Shown: positions 25,586 to 33,695 of the stretch, one piece after another
Layout of the letters: each line of letters starts with the position of its first letter
How positions within the stretch are numbered: the stretch's first letter is position 1
Assembly: GCA_963708625.1 (NCBI GenBank)
Contig: CAVPSV010000002.1
Location: 496,001-560,000, forward strand
Length of the DNA: 64,000 nucleotides
From: DASXIF01 sp036498145
Lineage (GTDB): Bacteria; Actinomycetota; Actinomycetes; Mycobacteriales; Jatrophihabitantaceae
Direction of reading: 5' to 3'
Program-made: the position numbers and the translations under genes
Notes under the pieces: generated by a model
Told to the model about the DNA's origin: nothing
The model's input: only the letters and a program-made list of their open reading frames with translations
The model's database searches: none

Positions 25586-26890
25586 ATGAGCCCGTCGCAG
25601 AGCACTACCGCACAGGACGAGGTCGTCGATCTCCTTGTCGACCTCATCCGTATCAACACGGCCAACCCCACAAATCCGGAGCGCCCGGCCGCAGAATGGG
25701 TCGCGGCCAGGCTCGACGACGTCGGCATCGACTCCCAGATCATCGAGGCCGCGCCGGGCCGCGCATCCACCATCGCCCGGATCGAGGGCAGCGACAGCTC
25801 GCGACCGCCGCTGCTCGTGCACGGCCACCTCGACGTCGTGCCCGCCGAGGCGAGCGAATGGTCGGTGGACCCGTTCGGCGGCGAGGTCCGCGACGGCTAC
25901 GTCTGGGGACGCGGCGCGGTCGACATGAAGGACATGGACGCGATGGTGCTGGCACTGGTGCGTCAGTGGGCGCGTACCGGCTATCGGCCCCCCCGCGACA
26001 TCGTGCTGGCCTTCGTCTCCGACGAGGAGGCCGGCGGTCATGAGGGAGCGCACTACCTGGTCGACCATCACGCCGATCTGTTCGCCGACTGCACAGAGGC
26101 GATCAGCGAGGTCGGCGGATTCAGCGTCTCCCTCGACCAGGCCACCAGGCTGTACTTGATCCAGACGGCGGAGAAGGGCATGAACTGGCTGCGGCTGCGA
26201 GCGAAGGGGCGCCCCGGTCACGGCTCGCTGATCCATGAAGACAACGCAGTGACCGCGCTCGCCGAAACGGTGTCCCGGATCGGGCGGCACGAGTTCCCGG
26301 TCGTCATCACCGACACCATGCGGGCGCTCGTCGAATCCGTCGCCAAGATCACCGGGCTCGATCTCGATCCCGACAATGCGGAGCAGTGGGTGCCCCGTTT
26401 GGGCAACATGGCTCGCATGATCGGCGCGGCCACGCACAACACCGCGAACCCGACGATGTTGCAGGCCGGCTACAAGACCAACGTCATCCCGTCGTCGGCC
26501 GAAGCGGTGATCGACGCGCGCTTCCTGCCCGGTCAGGAGGAGGCGATGCAGGAGGCGATCGACTCGCTGCTCGCTCCGGGCGTCGAGCGCGAGTTCATCA
26601 ACCGCGACATCGCGGTCGAGACCGGTTTCGACGGCGCGCTCGTCGACGCCATGTGCGCCGCGCTGCGTGCCGAGGATCCGGACGGGCACCCGGTGCCGTA
26701 CATGATGAGCGGCGGCACCGACGCCAAGTCGTTCTCCACACTCGGCATCCGCTGCTTCGGCTTCTCGCCGCTGCTGCTGCCGCCCGATCTCGACTTCACC
26801 GCGCTGTTCCACGGCATCGACGAGCGAGTGCCGGTCGACGCGTTGACGTTCGGCGTGCGCGTGCTGGAGCGCTTCTTCGCCGGCTGCTGA
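25586..26890 (+). CDS. M20 family zinc metallopeptidase
   Basis: 434 aa from ATG 25586 (ribosome site AGGAACGAAGG). Metal ligand motif VHGHLDVVP (His, Asp) near residue 80, GRGAVDMKD with the bridging Asp, and the catalytic/metal Glu pair in FVSDEEAGG. Dimerisation lid and C-terminal His (FHGIDERV). Similar to ArgE/DapE/carboxypeptidase G2-type hydrolases that deacylate amino acids or cleave dipeptides; substrate not assigned. Cytosolic. Confidence 0.93.
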   Translation: MSPSQSTTAQDEVVDLLVDLIRINTANPTNPERPAAEWVAARLDDVGIDSQIIEAAPGRASTIARIEGSDSSRPPLLVHGHLDVVPAEASEWSVDPFGGEVRDGYVWGRGAVDMKDMDAMVLALVRQWARTGYRPPRDIVLAFVSDEEAGGHEGAHYLVDHHADLFADCTEAISEVGGFSVSLDQATRLYLIQTAEKGMNWLRLRAKGRPGHGSLIHEDNAVTALAETVSRIGRHEFPVVITDTMRALVESVAKITGLDLDPDNAEQWVPRLGNMARMIGAATHNTANPTMLQAGYKTNVIPSSAEAVIDARFLPGQEEAMQEAIDSLLAPGVEREFINRDIAVETGFDGALVDAMCAALRAEDPDGHPVPYMMSGGTDAKSFSTLGIRCFGFSPLLLPPDLDFTALFHGIDERVPVDALTFGVRVLERFFAGC

Positions 26891-26917
26891 CGCGCGACCA
26901 ACCGGCAACATCCTCCG

Positions 26918-26970
26918 TGATCAACAGAGGCGTTTCTGCCGCTGTAGCGGCGCAGACGGTCTGTTGATCA
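26918..26970. repeat. Inverted repeat with 10-bp perfect arms
   Basis: TGATCAACAG at 26918-26927 and CTGTTGATCA at 26961-26970 are exact reverse complements. The intervening 33 bases partly extend the stem (GCGTTTCTGCCGC against GCGGCGCAGACG) around a TGTA loop. It lies 28 bp after the M20 stop and about 50 bp before the ligase start. It may be a terminator, an operator or the ends of a tiny element. Confidence 0.6.
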
Positions 26971-27018
26971 ACGAGGTTGTCGGCGGAGGCTGTCCGTATC
27001 CCGTGCGAGGCTGACCGC

Positions 27019-28551
27019 ATGCTCCTCGGGCAAGTCGTGGCGGCGTCGGCGGATGTCGGCGCCACGTCCTCCCGACTCGCCAAAGTCTCCCGGCTGGCGG
27101 ACGTGCTGCGCCTGGCGTCGCCGGAAGAGATCGCGGTCGTGGTGTCGTGGCTGTCCGGGGAACTGCCGCAGCGACAGATCGGCGTCGGCTGGGCCGCGCT
27201 GCGCACCCTGCCCGCACCGGCATCCGACGCGAGCCTGGACGTCCGTACCGTGCACGCGGCCTTCGCCCGGATCGGCGCGATCAGCGGACCTGGGTCGCAA
27301 GCGCGACGCGCCGCGGAACTGGGCGAACTCTTCGGCGCAGCGACGGCCGAGGAACAGACATTCCTGCGCCGCCTGCTCGGTGGCGAGCTTCGCCAGGGGG
27401 CGTTGCTCGGCGTGATGGCCGAGGCGGTGGCGCGTGCCGCTGACGTCCCGGCGGTCGAAGTCCGGCGCGCCGCGATGCTGAGCGGTGAGTTGCCCGCGGT
27501 GGCCGCCGCCGCCTTCGGCGGGGGAGCAGCCGCACTCGCGGAATTCGCTCTGCGGGTCGGACGTCCGGTCGGCCCGATGCTCGCTCAGACAGCGACATCC
27601 GTGGCCGACGCGCTCACCCGGCTCGGCGGCACGGCGGCGTTCGAGGCCAAGCTGGACGGTGCGCGGGTGCAGATTCACCGTTCGGGGTCGGCGGTCTCCA
27701 TCTACACGCGCTCGCTGGACGATGTGACCGCGCGACTGCCCGACGTCGTCGAGGCGGTGCGGCAATTGCCCGTCCTCGACCTAGTGGCCGATGGCGAGGC
27801 CATCGCGCTGCGCGCGGACGGCCGCCCGCAGCCGTTCCAGGTAACCGCGTCCCGTTTCGGCCGCAGTGTCGATGTTGCCGCCGCATCGATGGCCCAGCCC
27901 CTGCACGTGTTTCTCTTCGACGTGCTGCACGTCGACGGTGCTGATCTGCTCGACGTACCGACCGAGGATCGGTTCGCCGCGCTCGACGCGATCACGCCCG
28001 CGCAGTTGCAGGTTGACCGGTTGATCACGTCGGACGCGAACGCGGCACAGCGGTTCCTCGAGGACACGTTGGCTGCCGGACATGAGGGCGTGATGGCCAA
28101 GTCGCTCACGGCGCCGTACGAAGCAGGTCGGCGCGGTGCCGGCTGGTTGAAGGTCAAGCCGGTGCACACACTCGATCTGGTGGTGCTTGCGGTGGAGTGG
28201 GGATCGGGACGGCGCACCGGAAAGCTGTCGAACATCCACCTCGGTGCGCTCGATCCGAACACCGGCACGTTCGTCATGCTGGGCAAGACGTTCAAGGGCA
28301 TGACCGACGAGATGCTGGGCTGGCAGACGAAACGATTCACCGAATTGGCCGACGGCCCGACCGATGGGTACGTGGTGCACCTGCGTCCGGAGCAGGTCGT
28401 CGAGATTGCCTTCGACGGTGTACAGCGATCGACACGGTACGCGGGCGGCGTCGCGCTGCGCTTCGCCCGCGTTATCCGTTACCGCGACGACAAGACACCC
28501 GAACAGGCCGACACCATCGAGACAGTCCGAGCACACCTTCCGAGTGGCTAG
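27019..28551 (+). CDS. ligB: ATP-dependent DNA ligase
   Basis: 510 aa from ATG 27019, close in length to mycobacterial LigB (~507 aa). Ligase motif I KLDG (adenylated Lys in FEAKLDGARVQIH), motif III FLFDVLHVDG, motif IV EGVMAKS and motif V WLKVKP, followed by an OB-fold (VLAVEWGSGRRTGKLS...VVHLRPEQVVEIAFDG). The N-terminal ~190 residues are a DNA-binding domain. It seals nicks in duplex DNA with ATP and is a secondary ligase beside NAD-dependent LigA. Single gene. Confidence 0.93.
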   Translation: MLLGQVVAASADVGATSSRLAKVSRLADVLRLASPEEIAVVVSWLSGELPQRQIGVGWAALRTLPAPASDASLDVRTVHAAFARIGAISGPGSQARRAAELGELFGAATAEEQTFLRRLLGGELRQGALLGVMAEAVARAADVPAVEVRRAAMLSGELPAVAAAAFGGGAAALAEFALRVGRPVGPMLAQTATSVADALTRLGGTAAFEAKLDGARVQIHRSGSAVSIYTRSLDDVTARLPDVVEAVRQLPVLDLVADGEAIALRADGRPQPFQVTASRFGRSVDVAAASMAQPLHVFLFDVLHVDGADLLDVPTEDRFAALDAITPAQLQVDRLITSDANAAQRFLEDTLAAGHEGVMAKSLTAPYEAGRRGAGWLKVKPVHTLDLVVLAVEWGSGRRTGKLSNIHLGALDPNTGTFVMLGKTFKGMTDEMLGWQTKRFTELADGPTDGYVVHLRPEQVVEIAFDGVQRSTRYAGGVALRFARVIRYRDDKTPEQADTIETVRAHLPSG

Positions 28552-28579
28552 AACAGCCTCTTGTATGCCCTATCCGGTA

Positions 28580-28593
28580 TCATAATTGTATGA
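28580..28593. promoter_or_regulatory. Palindromic operator candidate for the toxin-antitoxin operon
   Basis: TCATAATTGTATGA overlaps the antitoxin ATG (28590); its arms TCATA/TATGA are inverted. TTGTATG also occurs upstream at 28561-28567. A palindrome on the start codon is the usual site for autorepression by ribbon-helix-helix antitoxins. Confidence 0.5.
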
Positions 28594-28850
28594 CAACTGC
28601 GATGACAGTACGGCTGCGGGATGAGACCGCCCATGAGTTGGACGAACTAGCCCAGCGGTATCGCAGCCGCTCGGCAGCCGTACAGGACGCCATCCACCAG
28701 GCCTGGGTGCAGCTGCAACAAGAGAAGCTGGAAGCCGGCTACGCCGCAGCGGTGGCTGAGAATCGGCACCACCCGTACGAGTCGGCGAAGGAGGCGGCGG
28801 TGCTGCAGGCCCGTCGGCGTGCTCGCGCCGCCCGCGACGACCTCGCGTGA
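28590..28850 (+). CDS. Ribbon-helix-helix antitoxin (MazE-type)
   Basis: 86 aa. N-terminal RHH domain (AMTVRLRDETAHELDELAQRYRSRSAAVQDAIHQAW), then a charged unstructured-to-helical C-terminus (YESAKEAAVLQARRRARAARDD) that would wrap the toxin. Its stop overlaps the toxin start by 4 bp (GTGA), and a palindrome covers its start codon. Neutralises the MazF-like toxin next door and represses the operon. Confidence 0.9.
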   Translation: MTTAMTVRLRDETAHELDELAQRYRSRSAAVQDAIHQAWVQLQQEKLEAGYAAAVAENRHHPYESAKEAAVLQARRRARAARDDLA

Positions 28851-29161
28851 GTGCCACCGCACCCGCACGCGGGCAGGTGTACCGCTGCAACCTGGGGTAC
28901 GGGGCTAAGCCTTGGCTGGTCGTGTCTAACAACGCCCGGAACCGGGTGCTGTCCGAGGTGATCGCGATCCGCCTGACGACCACCGTTCGGGATCTGCCGA
29001 CCTGGGTAGAGCTATCGACTGCAGACCCGCTCGTCGGCTATGCCAACGCTGACTGCATCGAACAGCTCGGCAAGGATGAACTCGGTGATTACCTGGGCGC
29101 GCTGAGCCCTGTCACCATGCGCCGCGTCAATCAAGCCCTCGCCGTCGCTCTCGCGTTGTGA
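28847..29161 (+). CDS. MazF/PemK-family mRNA interferase toxin
   Basis: 104 aa, GTG start overlapping the antitoxin stop. Begins RGQVYRCNLGYGAKPWLVVSNN, the MazF signature strand with the conserved Arg-Gly and Pro, and continues VIAIRLTTTVRDLPTWVELS (usual PLTT region) and ANADCIEQL (C-terminal dimer strand). MazF toxins cleave RNA at short sites. The catalytic Arg in the N-terminal loop and Thr in RLTTT appear present. Confidence 0.9.
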   Translation: MSATAPARGQVYRCNLGYGAKPWLVVSNNARNRVLSEVIAIRLTTTVRDLPTWVELSTADPLVGYANADCIEQLGKDELGDYLGALSPVTMRRVNQALAVALAL

Positions 29162-29241
29162 GCGGCTGGCGCGCACGGCGCTGACCCGCACGCTGCATGA
29201 CAATCGGTTTCGGTGTCGCCCAGCGCGGGTAACGAGTGGGC

Positions 29242-29466
29242 ATGGTTTTCGGCGTGGCCCTGCTGATCATCGTCGGCATGGGTGTGGGGGGAGCGGAGCT
29301 GGTCCGCGTGCAGTGCCGGCGCATGCTGTCCACACCGCACGCGCCGAGCCGGGCGCGCAAACATCGCGAACCTAGTCGTCGCGAACCCAGGTCCCGACAA
29401 GTTGTGGTGACAGTGCGTCCGCCGGCACACGCCGCAGCCGTACCCGCCAGCCCGCAACTGAGCTGA
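29242..29466 (+). CDS. Small single-TM hypothetical protein
   Basis: 74 aa from ATG 29242. One N-terminal TM helix (MVFGVALLIIVGMGVGGAELV), then a Arg/Pro/Ala-rich cytosolic tail. Many actinobacteria have such small membrane proteins, but this one has no recognised family and could be a chance reading frame; it is located between the MazF and DUF5703 genes. Confidence 0.4.
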   Translation: MVFGVALLIIVGMGVGGAELVRVQCRRMLSTPHAPSRARKHREPSRREPRSRQVVVTVRPPAHAAAVPASPQLS

Positions 29467-29476
29467 GCGATTGCGC

Positions 29477-29743
29477 TCAGACCGGCAGGCAGGGCAACGG
29501 CAACGCGCCGGTCGAGCGCCGTCTGCGCCGGAGCCACACCCGCCGGGTGCCGTCCATGTACCGCACTACTTTGGCGAGTTCCCAGCCGCCGAACTCCGCG
29601 TGCAACGACAGTTGCGCCGCTGCGGTGGGCCTAGGTACATCGGCCGGGATCCGCAGCGGCGCGTACTCCCAATCGGGATCGCTCACGTCCCCTCCGACAA
29701 CCGCCATCCCCACATTGAACGCCTCGCGTGCCGTGAACTCCAC
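29477..29743 (-). CDS. DUF5703 family protein
   Basis: 88 aa. Core WEYAPLRIPADVPRPTAAAQLSLHAEFGGWELAKVVRYMDGTRRVWLRRR is the conserved DUF5703 pattern, a small soluble actinobacterial domain of unknown function. Single gene converging on the small TM gene. Start GTG/ATG at 29743 gives a reasonable N-terminus. Confidence 0.85.
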   Translation of the reverse strand: MEFTAREAFNVGMAVVGGDVSDPDWEYAPLRIPADVPRPTAAAQLSLHAEFGGWELAKVVRYMDGTRRVWLRRRRRSTGALPLPCLPV

Positions 29744-29798
29744 CCGGGTGCGTGGGCGGATTGTCCCGGTGCGGGCGGCGTCGAGGCCGCCCGTGTGC

Positions 29799-30449
29799 TC
29801 AGCTCTGGTCGACCAGCGAGGCGGCGAACACGGTCGCTACCAGCCGGCGGGCGCGCTGGGCGCGTACCGGGCCGGGCTCATCGAAGAGCGGGAGCGCGGC
29901 GTCCAGGCCCGGTTCGAAGGGCGCCAGAGCGAGGTGCGGCAGCAGCAGGATCAGCATTGCGAGCAGCGCTTCCAGGTCGGTGCCGGCGCGCAGCTCACCG
30001 GTGGCTACCGCAGCCTCGAGCATGGGGCGCAGTGCCTGGGTGTACAGCCGATGCACCGGCTCACGGATCACTAGCCGGATCTGCGGGTCGAGTTCCAGGT
30101 TGGTCGCCGCCGTGAGCCCGCGCTCCAGCGGGTGCTCGGCCATGTAGTCCATCCAGGTCTCGACCAGGCGGCTGAAGTACAGCACGAACGATTCCCCCGG
30201 ATCGGGACCGGTCAAGTGCGGGGCCATCGCCGTGTAGACCGTGAGCGAGGCTTGTTCGGCGACGTGGGCGAACAGGTCGAATTTGTCTTCGAAGTACTGG
30301 AACAGCGATCCCTTCGCGACGCCCGCCTCGCGGGCGATGACGTTCAGGCTGCCCCCGGAGTAGCCGCGCCGACCGAATTCGGCCATGGCGGCGTGCAGGA
30401 CACGATCGCGACGTGGCTGCTCAAGGTTCTCCCAGGTGGCTCGCGGCAT
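29799..30449 (-). CDS. TetR family transcriptional regulator
   Basis: 216 aa. N-terminal helix-turn-helix RRDRVLHAAMAEFGRRGYSGGSLNVIAREAGVAKGSLFQYFEDKFDLFAHVAE, typical TetR; the C-terminal ligand-binding part is all helical. Clearly different from the kstR regulator at 60.9 kb. It diverges from nothing obvious; the downstream gene on the same strand is the DUF5703 gene 56 bp away, and the upstream neighbour is the RecD2-like helicase. Its target is unknown. Confidence 0.93.
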   Translation of the reverse strand: MPRATWENLEQPRRDRVLHAAMAEFGRRGYSGGSLNVIAREAGVAKGSLFQYFEDKFDLFAHVAEQASLTVYTAMAPHLTGPDPGESFVLYFSRLVETWMDYMAEHPLERGLTAATNLELDPQIRLVIREPVHRLYTQALRPMLEAAVATGELRAGTDLEALLAMLILLLPHLALAPFEPGLDAALPLFDEPGPVRAQRARRLVATVFAASLVDQS

Positions 30450-30530
30450 CTGCCCTCCTCACGCCCTCGTCGGCCGAAGTGCTGCAATAGTAGCCATGAC
30501 CACCTGGTCATGCCGCCTCGAACGGCTGCT

Positions 30531-32426
30531 TCAGCTGGAGCTCCCAGTTCGCGATTCGGCGAGCCGAACTCCCAACGTCGTACGTCGGGGCAAGGCACCG
30601 ATCTGCCGCACGGCACGCGCCACGGCCGGGCCGGCGGCGTGCACGATCGACAGGTGACGCTGCGCCCTGGTCAACGCGGTGTACACCAGCGGACGCGACA
30701 ACATCATCGTCGCCTCCGGCGGCAACACGACCACCACAGCCGGGAACTCGGATCCTTGCGCGCGGTGCACGGTGATCGCCCAGCCGTGCAACAGGTCGGC
30801 CAGCGCCTTGCCCTTCACCTCGGCCGGGCCCGATGCGAACTCCACCGTCACGGTGCCATCGGCGTCCACCTCGGCCACCATGCCGACCTCACCGTTCGCG
30901 TAGCCGAACGGCTCCGCCTCCAAGTGATTCGCGGTGGCCACCACCCGATCGCCGACGTCGAAGCGCCGCTGGCCGGTGCCCGGGTTCAGCCGTGCCTTCA
31001 GCACCGCATTCAGCCCCTGGGTGCCGGCCGCGCCTCGGTGCACCGGGGTCACCACCTGCACCTGCTCGGGCGTGACGCCGAAGGTCCGCGGAATGGAATC
31101 GGTGACCAGCTGCACCACCCGATGCGCGGCCTCGGTCGAACCGCGCGCCGGCACCACCACCACCTCATGACCGGGGTCCTGCACCACCGGCAATTCGCCG
31201 CCACGCACCGCCGTCGCCAACCGCGCGATCGCGCCGCCCTCGGCCTGGCGATACAACGTCGTTAGCTCGGTGACCGGTACCGCGCCGGAATCGATGACGT
31301 CACCGAGCACCCGCCCCGCGCCGATCGAGGGCAGCTGTGCCGCGTCACCCACCAGCACCAGATGGGTGCCGTCCGAGCAGGCGGACAGCAACGCGTCGGC
31401 GAGTTCGACGTCGAGCATGGACGCCTCGTCCACCACCACGACGTCCTCGTCAAGCGGCCAGTCCTCGCCGCGCGCGAATCCCGCGTCGAAACGCACCCCG
31501 TCGCCCGAGCGTCGCGGCTGCGCACCGAGCAGTCGGTGGATGGTGGACGCCGGTGCGTCACACAACTCCTCCAGCCGCTTGGCCGCGCGACCGGTCGGCG
31601 CAGCCAGGGCAATGGCTTTGCCCGCATGCCCGGCAAGTGAGACGAGCGCCGCGACGGTACGGCTCTTGCCGGTACCAGGTCCGCCGGTGATCACGCTCAC
31701 GCCGCCGCGCAACGCGGCAAGCACGGCCGATCGCTGAGCATCGTCGAGAGAGCGCAGCTCGACCCGCCCGGCGTCTGCCTCGATCGGCTCGGCGGTGGCA
31801 AGCAGCCTGGAGATGCCGTCCGCGACCGAGTCCTCAGCCTGCACGTAGCGAGCCAGCCCGATGGTGGCGGTGGCATCGTGCTCCACCACCAGCCCAGCTT
31901 CGATCGCCGCGTCGATAGCGGCCGCCGGCGCATCCGATGTCAATTGCGCGAGCCCGGCTGCCACGAGTTCGCGCGGCGAGACCGTGTGCCCGTCCCGAGC
32001 GTGGCCGCCGAGCACATGCCCGACCAACGCGCGGGACCGCCGCGGATCATCACGGGCGACGCCCGGAATCGCCACTCGAGCCACCCGGTCGGCGTCGGCA
32101 ATGCTCACGCCCCAGACGCCGAGCAGCTGCCACGGATCTTCGCGTAACAAGCGTGGCGCGGCCGGCCCGAAGTGCTCCACCACGCGACCGGCCACCCGGG
32201 CATCCAGGCCGGCTGGAACCAACATCGCACTCACCTCGTAGGCCGGCTCGGCACCGATGAAGGACGACAGCAGGCGCTCGGCTCGGGTCGGGCCGACCTT
32301 CGGCAGCTCCCGCAGCCGCGATGTGGTGACATCCTGCGGTCCGTCGATGCCCGCCTCGGCCAGCGTCGCCGCCAGCGTTGCGCCCAGTCCGGGCCAGAGA
32401 CCGGCGGCACAGAACGCGCGGAACAC
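30531..32426 (-). CDS. RecD2-like DNA helicase
   Basis: 631 aa from GTG 32426. N-terminal helix-hairpin-helix/OB region (LPKVGPTRAERLLSSFIG), then an SF1B helicase core: Walker A GGPGTGKSRT, motif II DEASM, motif III LVGDAAQLPSIGAGRVLGDV, motif IV-VI (LTTLYRQ; YTALTRAQ). C-terminal domain as in RecD2. It would unwind DNA 5'-3'. The 31 codons between this GTG and the aldo/keto reductase stop have no ATG/GTG/TTG, only a CTG overlapping that stop, and encode a (GDP)4 repeat; a longer, non-canonical start is possible. Usually RecD2 is ~720 aa, so the N-terminus may be trimmed. Confidence 0.85.
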   Translation of the reverse strand: MFRAFCAAGLWPGLGATLAATLAEAGIDGPQDVTTSRLRELPKVGPTRAERLLSSFIGAEPAYEVSAMLVPAGLDARVAGRVVEHFGPAAPRLLREDPWQLLGVWGVSIADADRVARVAIPGVARDDPRRSRALVGHVLGGHARDGHTVSPRELVAAGLAQLTSDAPAAAIDAAIEAGLVVEHDATATIGLARYVQAEDSVADGISRLLATAEPIEADAGRVELRSLDDAQRSAVLAALRGGVSVITGGPGTGKSRTVAALVSLAGHAGKAIALAAPTGRAAKRLEELCDAPASTIHRLLGAQPRRSGDGVRFDAGFARGEDWPLDEDVVVVDEASMLDVELADALLSACSDGTHLVLVGDAAQLPSIGAGRVLGDVIDSGAVPVTELTTLYRQAEGGAIARLATAVRGGELPVVQDPGHEVVVVPARGSTEAAHRVVQLVTDSIPRTFGVTPEQVQVVTPVHRGAAGTQGLNAVLKARLNPGTGQRRFDVGDRVVATANHLEAEPFGYANGEVGMVAEVDADGTVTVEFASGPAEVKGKALADLLHGWAITVHRAQGSEFPAVVVVLPPEATMMLSRPLVYTALTRAQRHLSIVHAAGPAVARAVRQIGALPRRTTLGVRLAESRTGSSS

Positions 32427-32427
32427 A

Positions 32428-32463
32428 GGATCGCCCGGATCGCCCGGATCGCCCGGATCGCCG
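32428..32463 (+). repeat. Four tandem 9-bp repeats
   Basis: GGATCGCCC repeated three times plus a variant GGATCGCCG. Read on the minus strand in the helicase frame it encodes (GDP)n at the extreme N-terminus. Such in-frame repeats vary in copy number by slippage. Confidence 0.85.
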
Positions 32464-32515
32464 GGTGCCGAGGCAGGCGACCCGGACGGTGCCCGGGATG
32501 AGGGTGCTGCGTCGT

Positions 32516-33484
32516 TCAGCCGAGGTCCTCGGGGGAGTCGGCGACCGGCGCCGAGACGTCGTCGAGCGCAGCGCGGATCTCGCCGGGCAGGTCCAGCGCC
32601 TCCGATGCGAGCGCCGCGGTGAGCTGGCCGAGCGTGCGTGCGCCGAGAATCGGCGCGCTCACCCCGGGACAGTCCCGCAGCCATGCCAGCGCCACCGCGA
32701 CGGGCGAGCTGGCCAGACCGTCCGCGGCAGTCGCGACCGCCTCGACGATGCCGGCAGCCCCGGCGCGGTGCACCGCCGCCAGCGCATGCCCGCCGTTGGC
32801 CGCGCGCGAATCGGTCGGCACACCGCCCCGATACTTGCCGGTCAACACGCCCCCGCCCAACGGTGAGTACGGCACCACACCGACGCCCAGTGCGAGCGCG
32901 GCCGGCACAACCTCTCGCTCGACGCCGCGCTCGAGCAGCGAGTAGCGCACCTGATCGGCGACGAGCGGGGCGCGTCCAGGCACGGCGCGCTGCCACGTCG
33001 CCGCCCGTGCGAGTCGCCAGCCGTTGTAGTTGGAGACGCCGACGTAGCGGGCCTTGCCCGCTGTCACGGCCGCGTCCAACGCACCGAGCGTCTCCTCGAA
33101 CGGGACCGTGTCGTCGGGTCGGTGCACGTACCAGACGTCGACGTGATCCAGCCCCAAGCGCGTCAGCGATTGGTCCAGGTCGCGCAACAGCGCGCCGCGG
33201 GAGGCGTCGACACGCCACTGTTCCGGCGTGCGGCTCACGCCCGCCTTGGTGGCGATGGTCAACTCACTGCGGGGCACAACGTCGGCGATGAGTTGCCCGA
33301 GAATGCTCTCCGCGGCGCCGGAGCCGTAGGTCGCCGCCGTGTCCACGAGGGTGCCACCGGCGTCACGGAATGCCACGAGTTGCGCGGCTGCCTCGTCGGC
33401 GTCGGTTTCGACACCCCAGGTCATCGTGCCGAGGCCTAGCCGGGACACTTTCAGCCCGCTGCTGCCGAGACTTCGCTGCTCCAC
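32516..33484 (-). CDS. Aldo/keto reductase
   Basis: 322 aa. AKR signature: N-terminal LGSSGLKVSRLGLGTMTWG, catalytic tetrad Asp and Tyr in VDTAATYG, Lys in IATKAG and His in VWYVHRPDD; NADPH-binding C-terminal segment PILGARTLGQL. Reduces a carbonyl substrate, not assigned. The stop (32516) is at the boundary of the RecD2-like gene downstream, with the possible CTG start of the helicase overlapping it. Confidence 0.95.
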   Translation of the reverse strand: MEQRSLGSSGLKVSRLGLGTMTWGVETDADEAAAQLVAFRDAGGTLVDTAATYGSGAAESILGQLIADVVPRSELTIATKAGVSRTPEQWRVDASRGALLRDLDQSLTRLGLDHVDVWYVHRPDDTVPFEETLGALDAAVTAGKARYVGVSNYNGWRLARAATWQRAVPGRAPLVADQVRYSLLERGVEREVVPAALALGVGVVPYSPLGGGVLTGKYRGGVPTDSRAANGGHALAAVHRAGAAGIVEAVATAADGLASSPVAVALAWLRDCPGVSAPILGARTLGQLTAALASEALDLPGEIRAALDDVSAPVADSPEDLG

Positions 33485-33510
33485 CTGCTGGAAACTACGC
33501 GAGGCGAGGG

Positions 33511-33577
33511 CGGAGTGAGCATCGCAGGGCCCCCGGGGCCCGAGGAGCGGAGCGACCCCGAGTCGAGCAATGGGCAG
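33511..33577 (+). repeat. Dispersed intergenic repeat, copy A
   Basis: GCGGAGTGAGCATCGCAGGG, a short C/G run, then GGGCCCGAGGAGCGGAGCGA and CAATGGGC. An almost identical copy, in the same orientation, is at 55513-55579. Between them they keep about 60 matching bases. The GGGCCC core is palindromic. Confidence 0.85.
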
Positions 33578-33695
33578 AGCTTACGAACGCGGTCCACGTA
33601 GGTGCTGGGGGTTGCGCGCGGTGTCGGCAGGTTGGCCAGGGCCTCGGTCGCTATGGTGACCCGGTGGCCAGATGGACCAGCACCGGAGCCTGTGC

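Noticed and set aside
32427..33218. An open frame extending the helicase upstream to about 33218
   Set aside because: It lies inside the aldo/keto reductase gene in another frame, its sequence is Arg-rich and lacks helicase features, and the aldo/keto reductase is well conserved.
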